This document shows, piece after piece, positions 33,524-44,369 of a stretch of 64,000 nucleotides of DNA. Every line of letters begins with the position of its first letter. Position 1 is the stretch's first letter. The notes beneath the pieces were generated by a model. The model was not told the origin of the DNA. It saw only the letters and a list, made by a program, of their open reading frames with translations, and did not search any database. The translations under genes were made by a program, and so were the position numbers. Source of the DNA: Campanula takesimana (taxonomy: Eukaryota > Streptophyta > Magnoliopsida > Asterales > Campanulaceae); the NCBI GenBank assembly GCA_026119855.1, contig JAOWBW010000144.1:1366180-1430179 (forward strand), written 5' to 3'.

Positions 33524-34507
33524 TATAGATACCCCGGGAGAGCCCACCCCTTGGCTAGAGTGGTGGAAGGATCCTAGGATATCTAACTTGTTTTAATTTG
33601 TAGAGTCGCCACCTATGCTTTTAGAGGAACATAAGAAAAACCTAATGTATAGCCTAAGTTTAGTTACGAAAACAGATATTCTTGTTATGAGGTTCGGGGG
33701 TTAAGTTACGAGGTGGGAAGTACTTAAACACCCATCTTGCCCAACTAATGTTGGTCTTGCGTGTTCAAAGTCTACATATGTAAAATAATGTTCTTCCTAT
33801 TCTTGACTATAATAAAAGGGGTTTAAAAAGGATGTTTTGAATGTGGGGAGATAACTCCTTGACCGACTTCAATAGAATGAAGTGATCTTTGGTGTCATGT
33901 CCCAAAATGGTTTGGGTGATTGCACGTTTGATAAGATAAAAGAAGAAGAGAAGAGATGAGATGAAGTAGAGAGAAGGGATGAAAGAGTAGTATTTACCTA
34001 AACTTCAAATGACTTCAAGTACATCTTAGGGAATTGCCTTGGAAATGCCTTGAATGGTTTGTGTATAGTTTTCTTATGTTGAAAAAGTCCTCTCCCTTGA
34101 AATGGTGGAAGAGGGGGGTGTTTATATAGATGTAAAAAGGATGTTTTTGGTGCCAACCGAGGTCACAAAGAAATCATTCCCGGGCAAAATCATGTAAAAT
34201 GAGCAAGGGAGGGATTCTTGGACAGAAATCTGTAACTGACGCCCAAAGGCGCGCGCCCCCTGCCTTGATGGCGGGACGCGCGCGCTTCTGACCCTTACGG
34301 GCGGAGGCGCGCGACTTTGAGATAGCTTTTTTTTTGACATAATGGACTAGAAAGTCAGCCCTGTTATTCAGTTTAGTCCCTGGATTTAACGAAGTCAGTT
34401 AGGAACTTAATGGAAGTAACAGAAACTAACGAGAAACACTTAAAATAGGGGGAAACACAAGATAAAACGTGCAATCGGGGTGAGTGGTCCAAGGCGGGGT
34501 ATCTACA
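33524..34507 (-). repeat. 5' LTR of gypsy B
   Basis: 984 bp. The minus-strand start is TGTAGATACCCCGCC, the end GGTATCTATA; the expected final CA has become TA. It matches the gypsy A 3' LTR along its length, including GCGCGCGC boxes (34249-34315) and a TATATAAACACC-like promoter box near 34118-34131. The flanking 5 bp on the right is CACAC; the partner duplication cannot be checked because the 3' end is lost. Confidence 0.9.
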
Positions 34508-34940
34508 CACACCACTGAAAAGTCCACAGCGACGTCAGCATATTAAAATCCTGCGCTCTTAGTGACAGATCCAGCCATTAATAGAGGATACGTCTGATGA
34601 CTACCAATAATTGCTATATCCATAAGTAGATGATACTTTAAAAAACTTGATTACTCGGCATCATCAGCAAAAGTCTTATGACTATAGGCAACCTCAGCAT
34701 TCAGCATCAACAAAAATTCTGAGACTTCAGGCGTCATCGACAATCGGATGCATTCAGAATTGGAACAAGGAGATTGCTTCCTAAGTATGGGTTATCTGCT
34801 TAACTCAAACTTCAAAACTGCTGCTTTCAATGTTATTTTCGGAAATACCTCAAACAATAGTTTGTGCGTATTTTTGGAATCAAACTACGTTTGGTCTGAT
34901 TTCCTTCCGAGGAGTATGATAGATGTGTTTTTACACATCT
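34508..34940. other. Unclassified flank
   Basis: No gene, repeat or LTR signature recognised in about 430 bp. It is the right flank of gypsy B and may be old genomic sequence. Confidence 0.4.
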
Positions 34941-36250
34941 AAAGGATATGATTTCAAGGTTATTTAGTGCTCTATTCTTGGGATTATTGTGTTTTAACGT
35001 ATATTGTGGAGATATGTGTTAAGACAGGGAAATAGGTATTTTGTGATGATTTGCGACTTAGTGGAAGTCAAGGAGGCACGGGGACGCAGTTTGATCAAGA
35101 AATTGGAGAAAAAGAAGAGCAACACTAGACAACCAAAGTGGGCGGTCACACACTCTACATAGGGCGACCGCACACTTTGGTCACACTAGGCTCAGATTAT
35201 CCCCTGATATACTGGGTGACACCGCACATGCCAAAGAGGGCAGCCGCACATGCCAAAGAGGGCGGCCGTACAGTCTAGATAGTCTACAAACCCAGTTTCT
35301 TCTCAGTTGTATTGGGCGACCACACACCCTAAAGTGGGTGGTGGCACAGTGTTACGGGTAGAATAATTTAAGATTCCATATTTCACAAGGATTTTATTTA
35401 TTTTCCTTATTGTAACCCAAATTGGCCCTAGTATAAATATGTATGTTAGCGGGCCATAATATACAATTTTTACCTCTTTTAAAGCCTTGTAACAGAGATT
35501 GAGATTTACAATTTATTCAATTCAACAATTATGTTCTTTATTCAAGATTTGTTGATGATTAACATGAGTATGCGCTAAGTCTTCTATTCTACGGAATGGA
35601 AGTAACATGTATGAAATTAGTATGTGTTAATTAATCTTATTGTCAATTGTCTTGTTGGGTTCTTCAAAAGTGATTTTATAATAGTTTTCTTGTTACAATC
35701 TAATGCTAAGATTAGATTGACTTTTTAACTAATTTGTGTACATCGATTTCGAGTGATCGATTGATGTATACAAAGTCCGACTTTTGAAAGAATATAATCT
35801 AGGTTTGCAAATTGATTTCGTACCAAAATTATAAATTCAATATTCCTAGGGTTTTAATGGGTTCTTCGAATATTACGCGGACTTTGTAGAAAGTGTAATA
35901 TTTGGAGAGAACTAAATTGTAGGACGTGTGAACGCCCAATTTTACTATCGTGAATGAATCCCAACAATAATTGACGATATTATTATTTATCCTTATTAAT
36001 GAAATACATGTGAGCCCAATCCGTAGATCTTTCTCCCATTGCTTGAATCCCGGTAATTTCATTCTAGTCTTTGTAAATTACTCTCTTAGTTAATTTTAAT
36101 TGCTTTCGTAGGATTAGATAAACCAAAAACCAGTCTTTCTACTTTCTTGTCTTTAACTGCTGAGAATCGAATTGATACACAAGTCTTTGTGGATCGACCC
36201 TCGCAATGCGTGTTACTACCACGGTAACTAGTGCGCTTGCTACGCTATCA
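34941..36250 (+). repeat. Degenerate solo-LTR-like sequence (Athila-like features)
   Basis: Features of a gypsy LTR: a block of GTGGGCGGTCACAC / GGGCGACCGCACAC / GAGGGCAGCCGCAC / GAGGGCGGCCGTAC boxes at 35138-35270, TATAAATATG at 35433 and, near the end, TGTGGATCGACCCTCGCAA (36189-36207) followed by ACTAGTGCGCTTG. The phrase GTGGATCGACCC before an LTR end is common in Athila-type elements. No coding part is attached and borders are uncertain. The window end (63720-64000) has a similar box pattern. Confidence 0.5.
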
Positions 36251-37170
36251 TAATCAAACTACTCTTATGTCTCGCCTTTGTGTTTGGAAGAAAACTCGTT
36301 AGTTTTGTCACATTTCATTAGGTTTCGACTAACTCCGTTAGTTTTGGGATTAACTGAATCACGAAACAAGGTTTAGGGGGAAAATAGTCCATCCGGGACT
36401 ATATGTCTCGCACGAGACATCGCCCCAGGACTTTGAGTTTGATTATGTTTCCTTTCGGTTTCGGTCCTTTCCTTGGCAAAGACTCTAGCAATTCGGGATT
36501 TGATCAAAACACTGACCTTTGGGATTAGATCAACCCCTCCTAAATTGCAAACTTGATTCCCATTCTATCTACATCTCGTTGGCTTGATCATAGAGTCATT
36601 TGATTCCTATAAATAAAAGGGTCCTCTTTATTAAAAAAAAAAAAAAAACGGATTTCCCTGCGGAAGCTCTATCAATTTACCCTTTCAAACATTCATAATT
36701 ATACATCGAATTATTCATCCAATTCCAACAATACAAAACAACTCCAAAGCTTTTGGATCTTCAAGGCCATCCCTCTGGTTCTTGCAGTCGCTAGGTAATC
36801 TTCCTACGATCTTCATCTCTCTCTTTGTTTTTTAGAGTAGTGTGATTCTATAAAAAGGGTTAGCCTAGAGTCTCTTCAACTTATGAAGATGATCTTGAAG
36901 CATAAAACCCGACATTCTCAATAAATTAGTAATTATTTATTGGATATCTTGTATTTGATTTTTGATCTAAAATATGATGATGATGATGCAGATGATGATG
37001 ATGATGATGTTTAATTGCAAGACCAATCCTAGATTGGATGAATTTGGTGCTCCTTGACCTTTCAATTCATAACTTAACCCCCGAACCCATGAATTTCTAT
37101 GGTTCATGTTCCATGAGACAGCATGAAGGCGACTCTAAACAAATCAATTCAAACGACGAGCACTCAAGAA
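36251..37170 (+). repeat. Second LTR-like fragment (Tat-like 3' end)
   Basis: It contains CTATAAATAAAAGGG (36618-36632), an A-run at 36643-36658, a (GAT)n microsatellite at 36974-37008, and the ending CATAACTTAACCCCCGAACC (37068-37087) followed by GAAGGCGACTCTAAACAA (37126-37143). The last two match the equivalent places in the LTRs of gypsy A and B, so this is probably a solo LTR of another Tat family. Borders are approximate. Confidence 0.5.
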
Positions 37171-37254
37171 AAGAGACCGAAAAACGCGCATGCTCAAAAC
37201 ACTCATAAGCAGACTGGTTACTAAAAGTTCTCTCTACGGGCAACGAAGAGCAAC

Positions 37255-37929
37255 GGTCAAAGGTGGCAATGGTTATTTAGGGAATCTGGAAAGAACACAA
37301 CAACCATATTTGGCATCGTGATCCTCAATCTCCTACCAGTATGCCGCCAATCCATTATATATTTGATAGAGTGGAACGATGCCCAAAAAATCTGAAAGGT
37401 AGTGCCTCTACACACGGTAGGAAACACACCTGGGCGTTGCACAAACTACCACTCTCATGTCTTGGGTTTCCTGAAATGCAATTGTGATGCTTCGTTCTTT
37501 GCCATGACACAACAGACACGGATGGGGTGTATCATCATGGATGCGCAAAGGGGAATTTATTAAGGCAAGGGCTTCAATGGTTCTGGCGGTCATGAATGCG
37601 GCAGATGGCGAAGCCTTCAGCCTATTACAAGCTGTTCAATGGCCTCTCTTGGCCTCACAAATGTAGTTTTTGAAATTGAAAGTGCTCGTGTATTCCAGCC
37701 GGTGCAAGCTGGGACAACGAATATCTCAGAATTTGGAGACATTATTGCTCCTCGTAAACTTCTGTTTAGTCACCATACTTCTCTTACTCTAGTTCTAATT
37801 GGTCGAATCACTAATAATGCTACTGGTAGTATTTCTCGAGCTGCTATTTCATATAGTGATCCAATGTTTTGGGATGAGCTTCCTAACTTTATGGACGACC
37901 ATCTCCAACTTTATAAGAATTGTTCTTAA
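37255..37929 (+). pseudogene. Decayed RNase H-like (RVT_3) sequence
   Basis: A plus-strand remnant ending in an open 96-codon piece (37639-37929). Earlier frames hold LKCNCDASFF followed by TRMGCIIMDAQRGIY, which fits the first strand of a plant RVT_3/RNase H domain with its catalytic Asp. The open piece has ASLGLTNVVFEIESARVFQP, with Glu at the third acidic position where Asp is usual, and ends FWDELPNFMDDHL. At least two stops and a frame change separate the parts. It most likely derives from a LINE of another family, or from a host RNase H-domain gene. Confidence 0.6.
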
Positions 37930-38402
37930 TCTATGCATATTTCCATTCTCGAAAAAAGGCTTGAAATTATATGGCTTGAATATATGTCAATCAAAAAAAA
38001 ACAAAAACAAAAAAACAAAGAGTCACAACCCTTTTTTTTCCATCCCAAAAATATATATGTACTTTTTTTAGGGTCAAATTTATTAAATCTTGATGAAATA
38101 AAAAAAAATATACTTATAAGACTTTAAATTTATTAATTATATTATAGTATCTATTAATAATGAATCAATAATAGTTTTTATCTTTTATTATAACTAATTC
38201 TATTGTAGATTTTTATTTAAAATTTTATTAAGTTATTTTTTTGGAACACTTAACTTTTTTTTTCCCATTTCAAAAAACAAAAACTATTGTGTTTTCTTTT
38301 TAATAAAAACCAAGTATAATTAAAAGTATTTTTGATTCATACAAGGAGACAAATCCCTCCACCATAAACACAAATACTAATAAATATAGGAACCCTCCGA
38401 TC
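37930..38402. other. AT-rich intergenic sequence upstream of the MBS-like gene
   Basis: Very A/T-rich with several homopolymer runs; no gene or element ends seen. Confidence 0.5.
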
Positions 38403-38565
38403 TTTATATATGTCCATTAAATCGACAGCCCAAAAACTAGGGTTCTCCCGTGTTCCTCCCACTCATTCCCCCTTCCCCTAGGTTCGTCACATTTTCTTTT
38501 TATTTTCTCCCTTCAATTCGCCACACAAATCCAACCTCAACCTAATCTTCGCAAAGAATCAACAA

Positions 38566-38597
<32 letters not shown>

Positions 38598-38613
38598 GGG
38601 AAATCAATCAATC
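38403..38613 (+). promoter_or_regulatory. Core promoter and 5' UTR of the MBS-like gene
   Basis: TTTATATATG at 38403-38412 is a plausible TATA box, about 200 bp before the ATG. ACTAGGGTTCTC at 38437-38448 is a reverse telo-box-like element, common in plant genes with constitutive or growth-related expression. The 5' UTR is CT-rich and then has a (GA)n run at 38572-38597 just before the start. The transcription start is inferred, not seen. Confidence 0.6.
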
Positions 38614-38940
38614 ATGACCGGAAAGGCGAAGCCGAAGAAGCACACAGCCAAGGAACTCGCTGCCAAAGCCGACGCTGCCTTGACGAACAGAGGCGGCGGT
38701 AAAGCCGGAGTCGCCGATCGGACCGGTCAAGAGAAGGGCGGACACGCCAAATATGAGTGTCCTCACTGCAAGATCACCGCACCGGACGTCAAGTCGATGC
38801 AGATTCACCACGATGCTAAGCATCCTAAGATTCCCTTTGACGAGACCAAGATCAGTAACCTCCATGCTTCCATCCCCGCCGCTGCCGTTGTCGAGTCTTC
38901 TAAACCTCGCCCTGGTGTCCGTGGTAGCCTCAAGAAGTGA
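38614..38940 (+). CDS. MBS: MBS1/MBS2-like small C2H2 zinc-finger protein
   Basis: An intact, intronless 108-codon ORF, the expected size for the family. Start TGKAKPKKHTAKELAAKADA, the conserved block TNRGGGKAGVADRTGQEKGG (residues 25-43), and one zinc finger: Cys49-x2-Cys52-x12-His65-x4-His70 within KYECPHCKITAPDVKS; the tail KPRPGVRGSLKK is also typical. From memory the Arabidopsis relatives (METHYLENE BLUE SENSITIVITY 1 and 2) are needed for normal responses to singlet oxygen and act outside the plastid. The ATG follows CAATCAATC and is the first in frame. Codon use is GC-rich compared with flanking DNA, as for a real gene. Which paralogue it is cannot be decided. Confidence 0.93.
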   Translation: MTGKAKPKKHTAKELAAKADAALTNRGGGKAGVADRTGQEKGGHAKYECPHCKITAPDVKSMQIHHDAKHPKIPFDETKISNLHASIPAAAVVESSKPRPGVRGSLKK

Positions 38941-39793
38941 ACGACATCATCAATCTTAATCGTAATATTAGCTCTCTTCTAAAATTAAAATAAATAAACT
39001 TTGTGCTTTATTATCATGATGTTTGTTTTTAATTTTTAATTTTTAATTTTGAAGTTTGATTGTCCTTGTTTTGCTAGTTCTGCCTGTCTATTACTGTTGT
39101 GCTTGTCAAACACATGCTTTTTGATGTATGGGTAATGCTAATTTATACTTATTCTGCTTTATGAGCTTTCTCTTCTTAATATTGTACTCCCTTCCGTCCC
39201 AAAATTGGTAGTTTAGATTATTTGATTTGTTATCATGAGTAAGTTGATATATGGGTTTTTTTCCTGGTTCAATATTTTAGCCATGTATATCGCTTAAGGC
39301 ACTCTTTGCAGATACAGATGCTATTATGTGTGCTTACTATATATCCAGTTGAATTGAATTTTGTTGTTCCATATAAATGTGAATTTTCCCTGGAAAATTG
39401 GAACATGTGCCTCTACGATTACCCTTTCCTATCCTATACAATCCTTCCCTTTCCTAGACAATCCGTAGTTGTATACAACCTTTCTGTTAGCCTGACCAGA
39501 TATGTAATGTGATTCTCCCTAAAGTAGGACACTTACTTTAGGCGTATGATGCTTCATTTGATCTTTTTGTTTTCATAAATCTTTGTTCTTTGATCGATTT
39601 GTTGTGTTTACACTTTGATATTCTCTTACGCTTCTTCATACTGGGGTAGGGGAATCGCACTTCCATAGCTTTTGTTTGTTCTTGATGTTGGTTATGATAC
39701 TAGATTTTCAGAGGGAGGGATCCGGGACACTTTGGTTTGTTGTTGATGTTGGTTATATGAATTATGATACCTTTTCTTAAGAGGGAGGGATTA
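38941..39793 (+). other. 3' flank of the MBS-like gene
   Basis: An AATAAATAAAC stretch near 38990 could serve as polyadenylation signal. At 39186 the sequence TACTCCCTTCCGTCCC resembles one end of a Stowaway-like MITE, but no matching second end was found. Imperfect repeats of TTGATGTTGGTTAT and GAGGGAGGGAT occur at 39680-39792. No ORF is supported. Confidence 0.5.
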
Positions 39794-40393
39794 CATGGAT
39801 TGTTGGTGTGTATGATATGTTGGTGGCTATTCTTGAATTAGGTTCACCATGGATGTTCTATCACATGTTAGCCTAGGTTATTGTGGATTTCTAATTATGT
39901 AGGTGGTAATCTTTGGGGTAGAAGAATTGCTGCATTCTCCGTTTCTCCCTTCCCTGTTTATACTTGTTTGAGAAGGATTTGGTGTGAGATTGGTAAGTTT
40001 CCAATATATTTTCTCCATCTGTAGTGTGTTAGAGAATGGAGCTTGTACATGAGTATTTTGTTCAGAACATACATTTTAACCATAAAATTTCTCCATGGAT
40101 TGTTGGTGTGTATGATATGTTGGTGGCTATTCTTGAATTAGGTTCACCATGGATGTTCTATCACATGTTAGCCTAGGTTATTGTGGATTTCTAATTATGT
40201 AGGTGGTAATCTTTGGGGTAGAAGAATTGCTGCATTCTCCGTTTCTCCCTTCCCTGTTTATACTTGTTTGAGAAGGATTTGGTGTGAGATTGGTAAGTTT
40301 CCAATATATTTTCTCCATCTGTAGTGTGTTAGAGAATGGAGCTTGTACATGAGTATTTTGTTCAGAACATACATTTTAACCATAAAATTTCTC
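39794..40393. repeat. Exact 300-bp direct tandem duplication
   Basis: Copy 1 is 39794-40093 and copy 2 is 40094-40393. Both start CATGGATTGTTGGTGTG and end CATAAAATTTCTC; I found no difference between them. The unit is non-coding, with no terminal structure of a transposon. It is either a very recent duplication or an assembly artefact. Confidence 0.95.
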
Positions 40394-41570
40394 CAACTCA
40401 AAATCAGAGCTTAAGTTGTTGGGGATTTCTTTGGCTGGCTCTTTGTTTTCAAAATAAGTTGTGTTTGTAGTGTGTTATGGAGATTTCTCAACTCTGCTGT
40501 GGAGCTTTATCTTCAAAAACACATAAGTTATGAATTATTAGGAGATAAGAATTGATTTACAAAAAGCGCAAATTGCAATTCCAGTTACTTGAGTTTGTAC
40601 CAGCTTTGTAATTTGGTTCTCCAGATTGTAAATTTTACAACCTGACGCTTATGTTTGACATTTTGTTGCAAATTGGTATAAAAACTAATGAAGTATTAGT
40701 TTTTTTACGGAATTAAAGTCATATGTCATGCACAGAACATTTAAGTCATTTTACACCGTTTATCCCAGTTTACCCCATCAATTTCTCTTACATCGCTCAC
40801 TCATTAAATCCAACACAACACGACTCTCAGACACCCACCTCTCTTAAACCCGACGGCAGCCTCAACAATGTCCCTAAGCAGCTACTCTCCTCTCTGATCA
40901 AAGAAATTGTGGTTATGTCGCTTGTGTTGTTCAATTTCAATTTGACTCTGCCAGTGCGTGTTCATTTATTTCCCAAACCAATTGCACTAATTTGTTGTTG
41001 ACCAAAGTAAGAATCAGTTGCCCCATTGATCAAGGGTGAAATCAAATGAAATGTGGAAAATTAAGCTATATCATTTTGTAATTGGGTGGTGTTGATTTGT
41101 TTGAAACCCTTGATCTTGTTCATCTTCAAAAACTTGCCCGTGTGTGTGTTTGTGTGTTCTTTCGACTGTTGTGTGTGAAACTGTATTATGACACACTGAG
41201 TTGTATGTTGTGCTGTATAATACTTTTTTGTGGGTGTTTTTGGGAAGGGGGTGGGGGAGATGAAGAGGCTGAAAAGGGGAGGGAAGAAGAATATGGAGTG
41301 GTGGGGTCGAAGATGAACTGATAACATTACTGAATTGACTTAAAAGCCCCTACAATGTTAATGACTAACACACCCCCCAAAAAGACGTGCATGTCACATG
41401 TCAAAAAATGAACACTTTGTTCGTTTTAATAGCAATTTGCAAAAAAAAAAAAATGTGAAAAATAGGAGTTGGGTCGCAAAATTTACAAAATCATGGGAAT
41501 CAATTTACTAGGAGGGTCCGAAGTTATCAAATTGCAATTTGTCTTTATAAAAATGTTAGTAAATCAGACC
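40394..41570. other. Intergenic, no supported feature
   Basis: AT-rich sequence. Short open frames exist but show no known motif. A GTGTGTGTTTGTGTG microsatellite lies at 41140-41155. Confidence 0.4.
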
Positions 41571-41940
41571 CAAGAGATAACAGATAATAATGAACGCAAA
41601 TCAACAAGTAAGAATACAGATTTTACGTGGTTCACCAACAACCTATTGGCTACGTCCACGGGCAAAAGGAAACAGATATTATTATGGCGGAGAAAAATTA
41701 CAAGAAAATGATCACACTAATATATGTTTGCATGAATTTTGATCACAAAGTTCCTAGCTATGGAAATCTCTAGATCTTATTGATCTCTCTCTATGTCATT
41801 GAATCACGCGCAGAAAAATACTAATTTATGGCTAGTATTTATAGCGCTAGAGACCTAAACCAAAAGACAGAAGGAGTCCTTAATTAAATCACAAATTGAT
41901 TTAATTACTTTCCTTTTTCTTCTCACATTTGACTTCTTTT
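41571..41940 (-). repeat. LTR-like fragment
   Basis: It contains TTTTACGTGGTTCACC followed by GGCTACGTCCACGGG (41618-41660), then AGTATTTATAGCGCTA (41835-41850), a reverse TATAAATA box. This phrase is frequent in plant copia LTRs. Neither end is clear; assignment is tentative. Confidence 0.4.
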
Positions 41941-41957
41941 TCAAAATCATACTCTAA

Positions 41958-42385
41958 GAACATCCACAATGGGAGTTTTTTTAAAGCTCTTTATTTTTAT
42001 GAAAAAGCTCATGAAAGTTTTTTGCCATTGTGGAGTTCCTTAAAGAGCTCCTTAGTAAAAAGCAACTCCAAGGAGCTCTCCCTAAGAGTTTTTTTCATTA
42101 AATTTAACCAATTTCCCATATTGGCCATTAAATATTAAACAAAAATTATTTATTTATTCCTTTTATTTTTCATTTAATTTCATTATCTCCCCTTATGTGA
42201 AATTTTTACTATTCCCAAATAAAACTTTAATGTTGGATGTGGGGGCCACAAAAAAGTTGGTGAAAAAGCTTTATCATTGTAGAAAAAGCTTAGAGTTTTT
42301 ATTTGTTGACTATGAGATGATGTAGCATATTGAAAATACGAAAAAGCAATTTGAATGAGCTCTACCACTACCATTGTGGATGCTC
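41958..42385. mobile_element. MITE, PIF/Harbinger-like, 428 bp
   Basis: Terminal inverted repeats GAACATCCACAATGGGAG (left) and, in reverse complement, GAGCATCCACAATGGTAG (right). Both sides are flanked by TAA (41955-41957 and 42386-42388), the 3-bp target duplication expected for Harbinger-type elements. The internal copies of CCATTGTGGAG and AGCTC-rich segments make it foldback-like. No transposase is encoded. It lies about 3 kb downstream of the MBS-like gene. Confidence 0.8.
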
Positions 42386-43198
42386 TAACAAAAAAAGCAA
42401 TGCTTTGAGAATGGTGAGTCTTGAGATTAGCTTCTCAATGAACGAGCAACCATTTCATTTCAGCCATTGGGTTTGGAGTGGGCGAAAACCAAGTTTGATT
42501 TCACTTTTCCACATCCAATGGTTTGCCAAAAACTTATTTAGTCAAGATTTTTGCAGTTTCCAGTTTAGAAACTGAAAGCAATTCTTCAAGGCAACTTTTG
42601 TGATGGCTGATCCAATCCAATCCAATTAGGAATGGCAATTTCACCGAACCCGGCCCGTTTTCGGCACATTTCGACACGTGCGGGGCGAGTTTGGTAAACC
42701 ATTTTCACAACATGGCGAGTTCGGGTCTGGGGTTGGTAATTCACCTTGACCCGCCCAAATCCGACCCGGCCTGACCTGCATAGTATATGTTGTGTGCAAT
42801 TTTACCTAAATGTCCCTCTACCATTTGCTTATTACAAAGACTACATAGTATATATAACTACATATAAATTTGCTGTTATTCTAGGTTAAATTTACATATC
42901 CAGCACCATTACTCTTTGTCGTCTTCACTTTTTCATGAACCTTAAGCATTTCTTCCAGTGGTCTTCTCCGATTTACGTTCTCCGGCAATCTTTATCTGAT
43001 TTACTTCCTCCGAGTGTCTTCCTCTTGCTTCTAGTCTCAGACACCGTCACACACGAATCTTTCCCATTTCTTTGAAAAGTTGTTTTGATTGAAGTTTAGA
43101 TAGTCTATTATATAATAAAATGAAGTATGTATCGGCTAAGAAATTTGAAAATACATGGCATTTTCTTATAGCCATGGGGTAGACCCTTTAGGTCGTAG

Positions 43199-43915
43199 TA
43201 CAACGTAAATGTAGTACTATCTTGTAAGCGTTTTATTGTAGTAAGGATTTTGAATTACAACGGCTTCTGGTGGTGGAGTGCCTTCTTATATGGACAACCA
43301 AAACAACATAGGAGGAAAAAATTCTGGCAACAATTTAGCTCAACAATCTCAACCCTTCATGGACCCCTTTGCATTATAGGAGAATTTAACAAAGCACTTA
43401 ACCCGTAAGACAAAATTAGCAGCTCAAGAAGGTCTATCATAGGCTGGAAACACCTCAATGACTTTATTGACGAAACAGGATGCCTAGAAATCCCAAACAG
43501 AGGTTGTCATTTCTCTTGGACGAACCACCACACTTTTGTTAGATTGGACATAGCCTTATGCAACACCGAATGGATAGACAAAAACCCAACCGCTTTTACC
43601 TACACTTTACCTATCACGAGATCGGACCACTGCCCAATTTTCTTGAATCTTAAAGAAAAAAAATACCCCAAGAGAGTACAATTTGAAAACTATTTGTTAA
43701 TGTTCAAGGAGAGCCAACAAATTATGGACAAAGTTTGGGCCAAACCTAGTAGCCAAAATCCCATAGACAATCTCCATACTAAACAACAAATACTCATTAG
43801 ACACTACAAAAATTGGACATGGGAAGTGTAGGTTTGCTAAAAGAAACTTTTGAAGGCACAAGAAAAACTATCACCAAGCTTCAACAACAACTAGGCAAAC
43901 CACAAGTAAACCGCG
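43199..43915 (+). pseudogene. L1 endonuclease, C-terminal part
   Basis: It encodes WWWSAFLYGQPKQHRRKKFW and then LHGPLCIIGEFNKALNP, the DFN-like core with Glu in place of Asp. ETGCLEIPNRGCHFSWTN follows, and then RLDIALCNTEW and the final ITRSDHCPIFL with the catalytic SDH. The domain nicks target DNA to start reverse transcription. Several stops and frame changes are present; the N-terminal half is missing. Confidence 0.8.
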
Positions 43916-44125
43916 GGATCAGAAAAGGTTGTATTAAAGTTTCAAAACTGCCCAGGGATGATGGATAACATTGAGTGAGTGAGCCACGAAGTGGATCGGG
44001 AACTATCTTTTCTTCGAGATCTGGGCCCAAGGCTAGAAAGACACGGCTCTGACCGCGTGCCTGTTGAAGAATGAGCCGGATCCCGCGAGGGGGAGATACC
44101 TCTAAAAACGGGATGCAGATCTGAA
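43911..44125. other. GC-rich filler with organellar LSU-rRNA-like segment inside the L1
   Basis: About 215 bp that does not match the L1 reading on either side; LINE coding resumes near 44130 and is clear by KQNWYTLGDRNTKYF. Within it 44045-44079 contains GACCGCGTGCCTGTTGAAGA followed by ATGAGCCGG, which I recognise as a conserved part of bacterial-type (plastid or mitochondrial) 23S/26S rRNA. GCGGGATC at 43913 and GATCCCGC at 44079 are inverted copies. The rest of the insert is not identified. Confidence 0.5.
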
Positions 44126-44369
44126 TGAAGTTGTTCACAAGCCAAAAAATTCGACAAGAGAGTGAGAAACTTGATCATCTTGTGAATTCTCTTCATGAAT
44201 ATTTGAGCCAAAGAGCCAAACAGAACTGGTATACTCTGGGAGATAGAAACACAAAGTACTTTCATCGAGTAGCAACCATTAAAGCACGAAGTTCATGAGT
44301 CTATCATGTCAAAAATTCTTATAGTGTATAGACGGAAAATGAGGAAGAAATTAAGAGTATCTTCTTAAT

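Larger units (their letters stand above)
24536..34507 (-). mobile_element. Gypsy B: Tat-lineage retrotransposon, minus strand, 3' truncated
   Basis: Reading the minus strand from 34507: 5' LTR, PBS, leader, gag (32277-30970), protease (30952-29720), linker, RT and RNase H (29017-27492), second RNase H (27491-27052), integrase (27051-25696), 3' UTR, and the antisense PMD ORF running on the plus strand (24542-25316). The aORF N-terminus, the tandem array and the 3' LTR are missing at the copia-2 junction (24535). It is the same family as gypsy A in the opposite orientation. Every domain carries stops or frameshifts, so it is inactive as a protein source. Confidence 0.93.

Noticed and set aside
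12094..34507. Gypsy A and gypsy B as two halves of one inverted element
   Set aside because: Both contain the RT connection, RNase H, integrase and the aORF C-terminus, so they overlap by about 3.7 kb and must be separate copies.
38608..38865. Minus-strand ORF opposite the MBS-like gene
   Set aside because: A shadow of a GC-rich coding sequence; the plus-strand protein matches a known conserved family over its entire length.
39186..39235. Stowaway-like end TACTCCCTTCCGTCCC as a complete MITE
   Set aside because: No inverted partner or second TA found within the following 500 bp; at most a relic end.
40723..41001. 92-codon ORF downstream of the 300-bp duplication
   Set aside because: No motif, AT-rich composition like its surroundings, and no start context or regulatory signal to support it.
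44045..44079. A functional rRNA gene
   Set aside because: Only about 35 bases resemble LSU rRNA and the neighbours do not continue the match; treated as an organelle-derived filler fragment.
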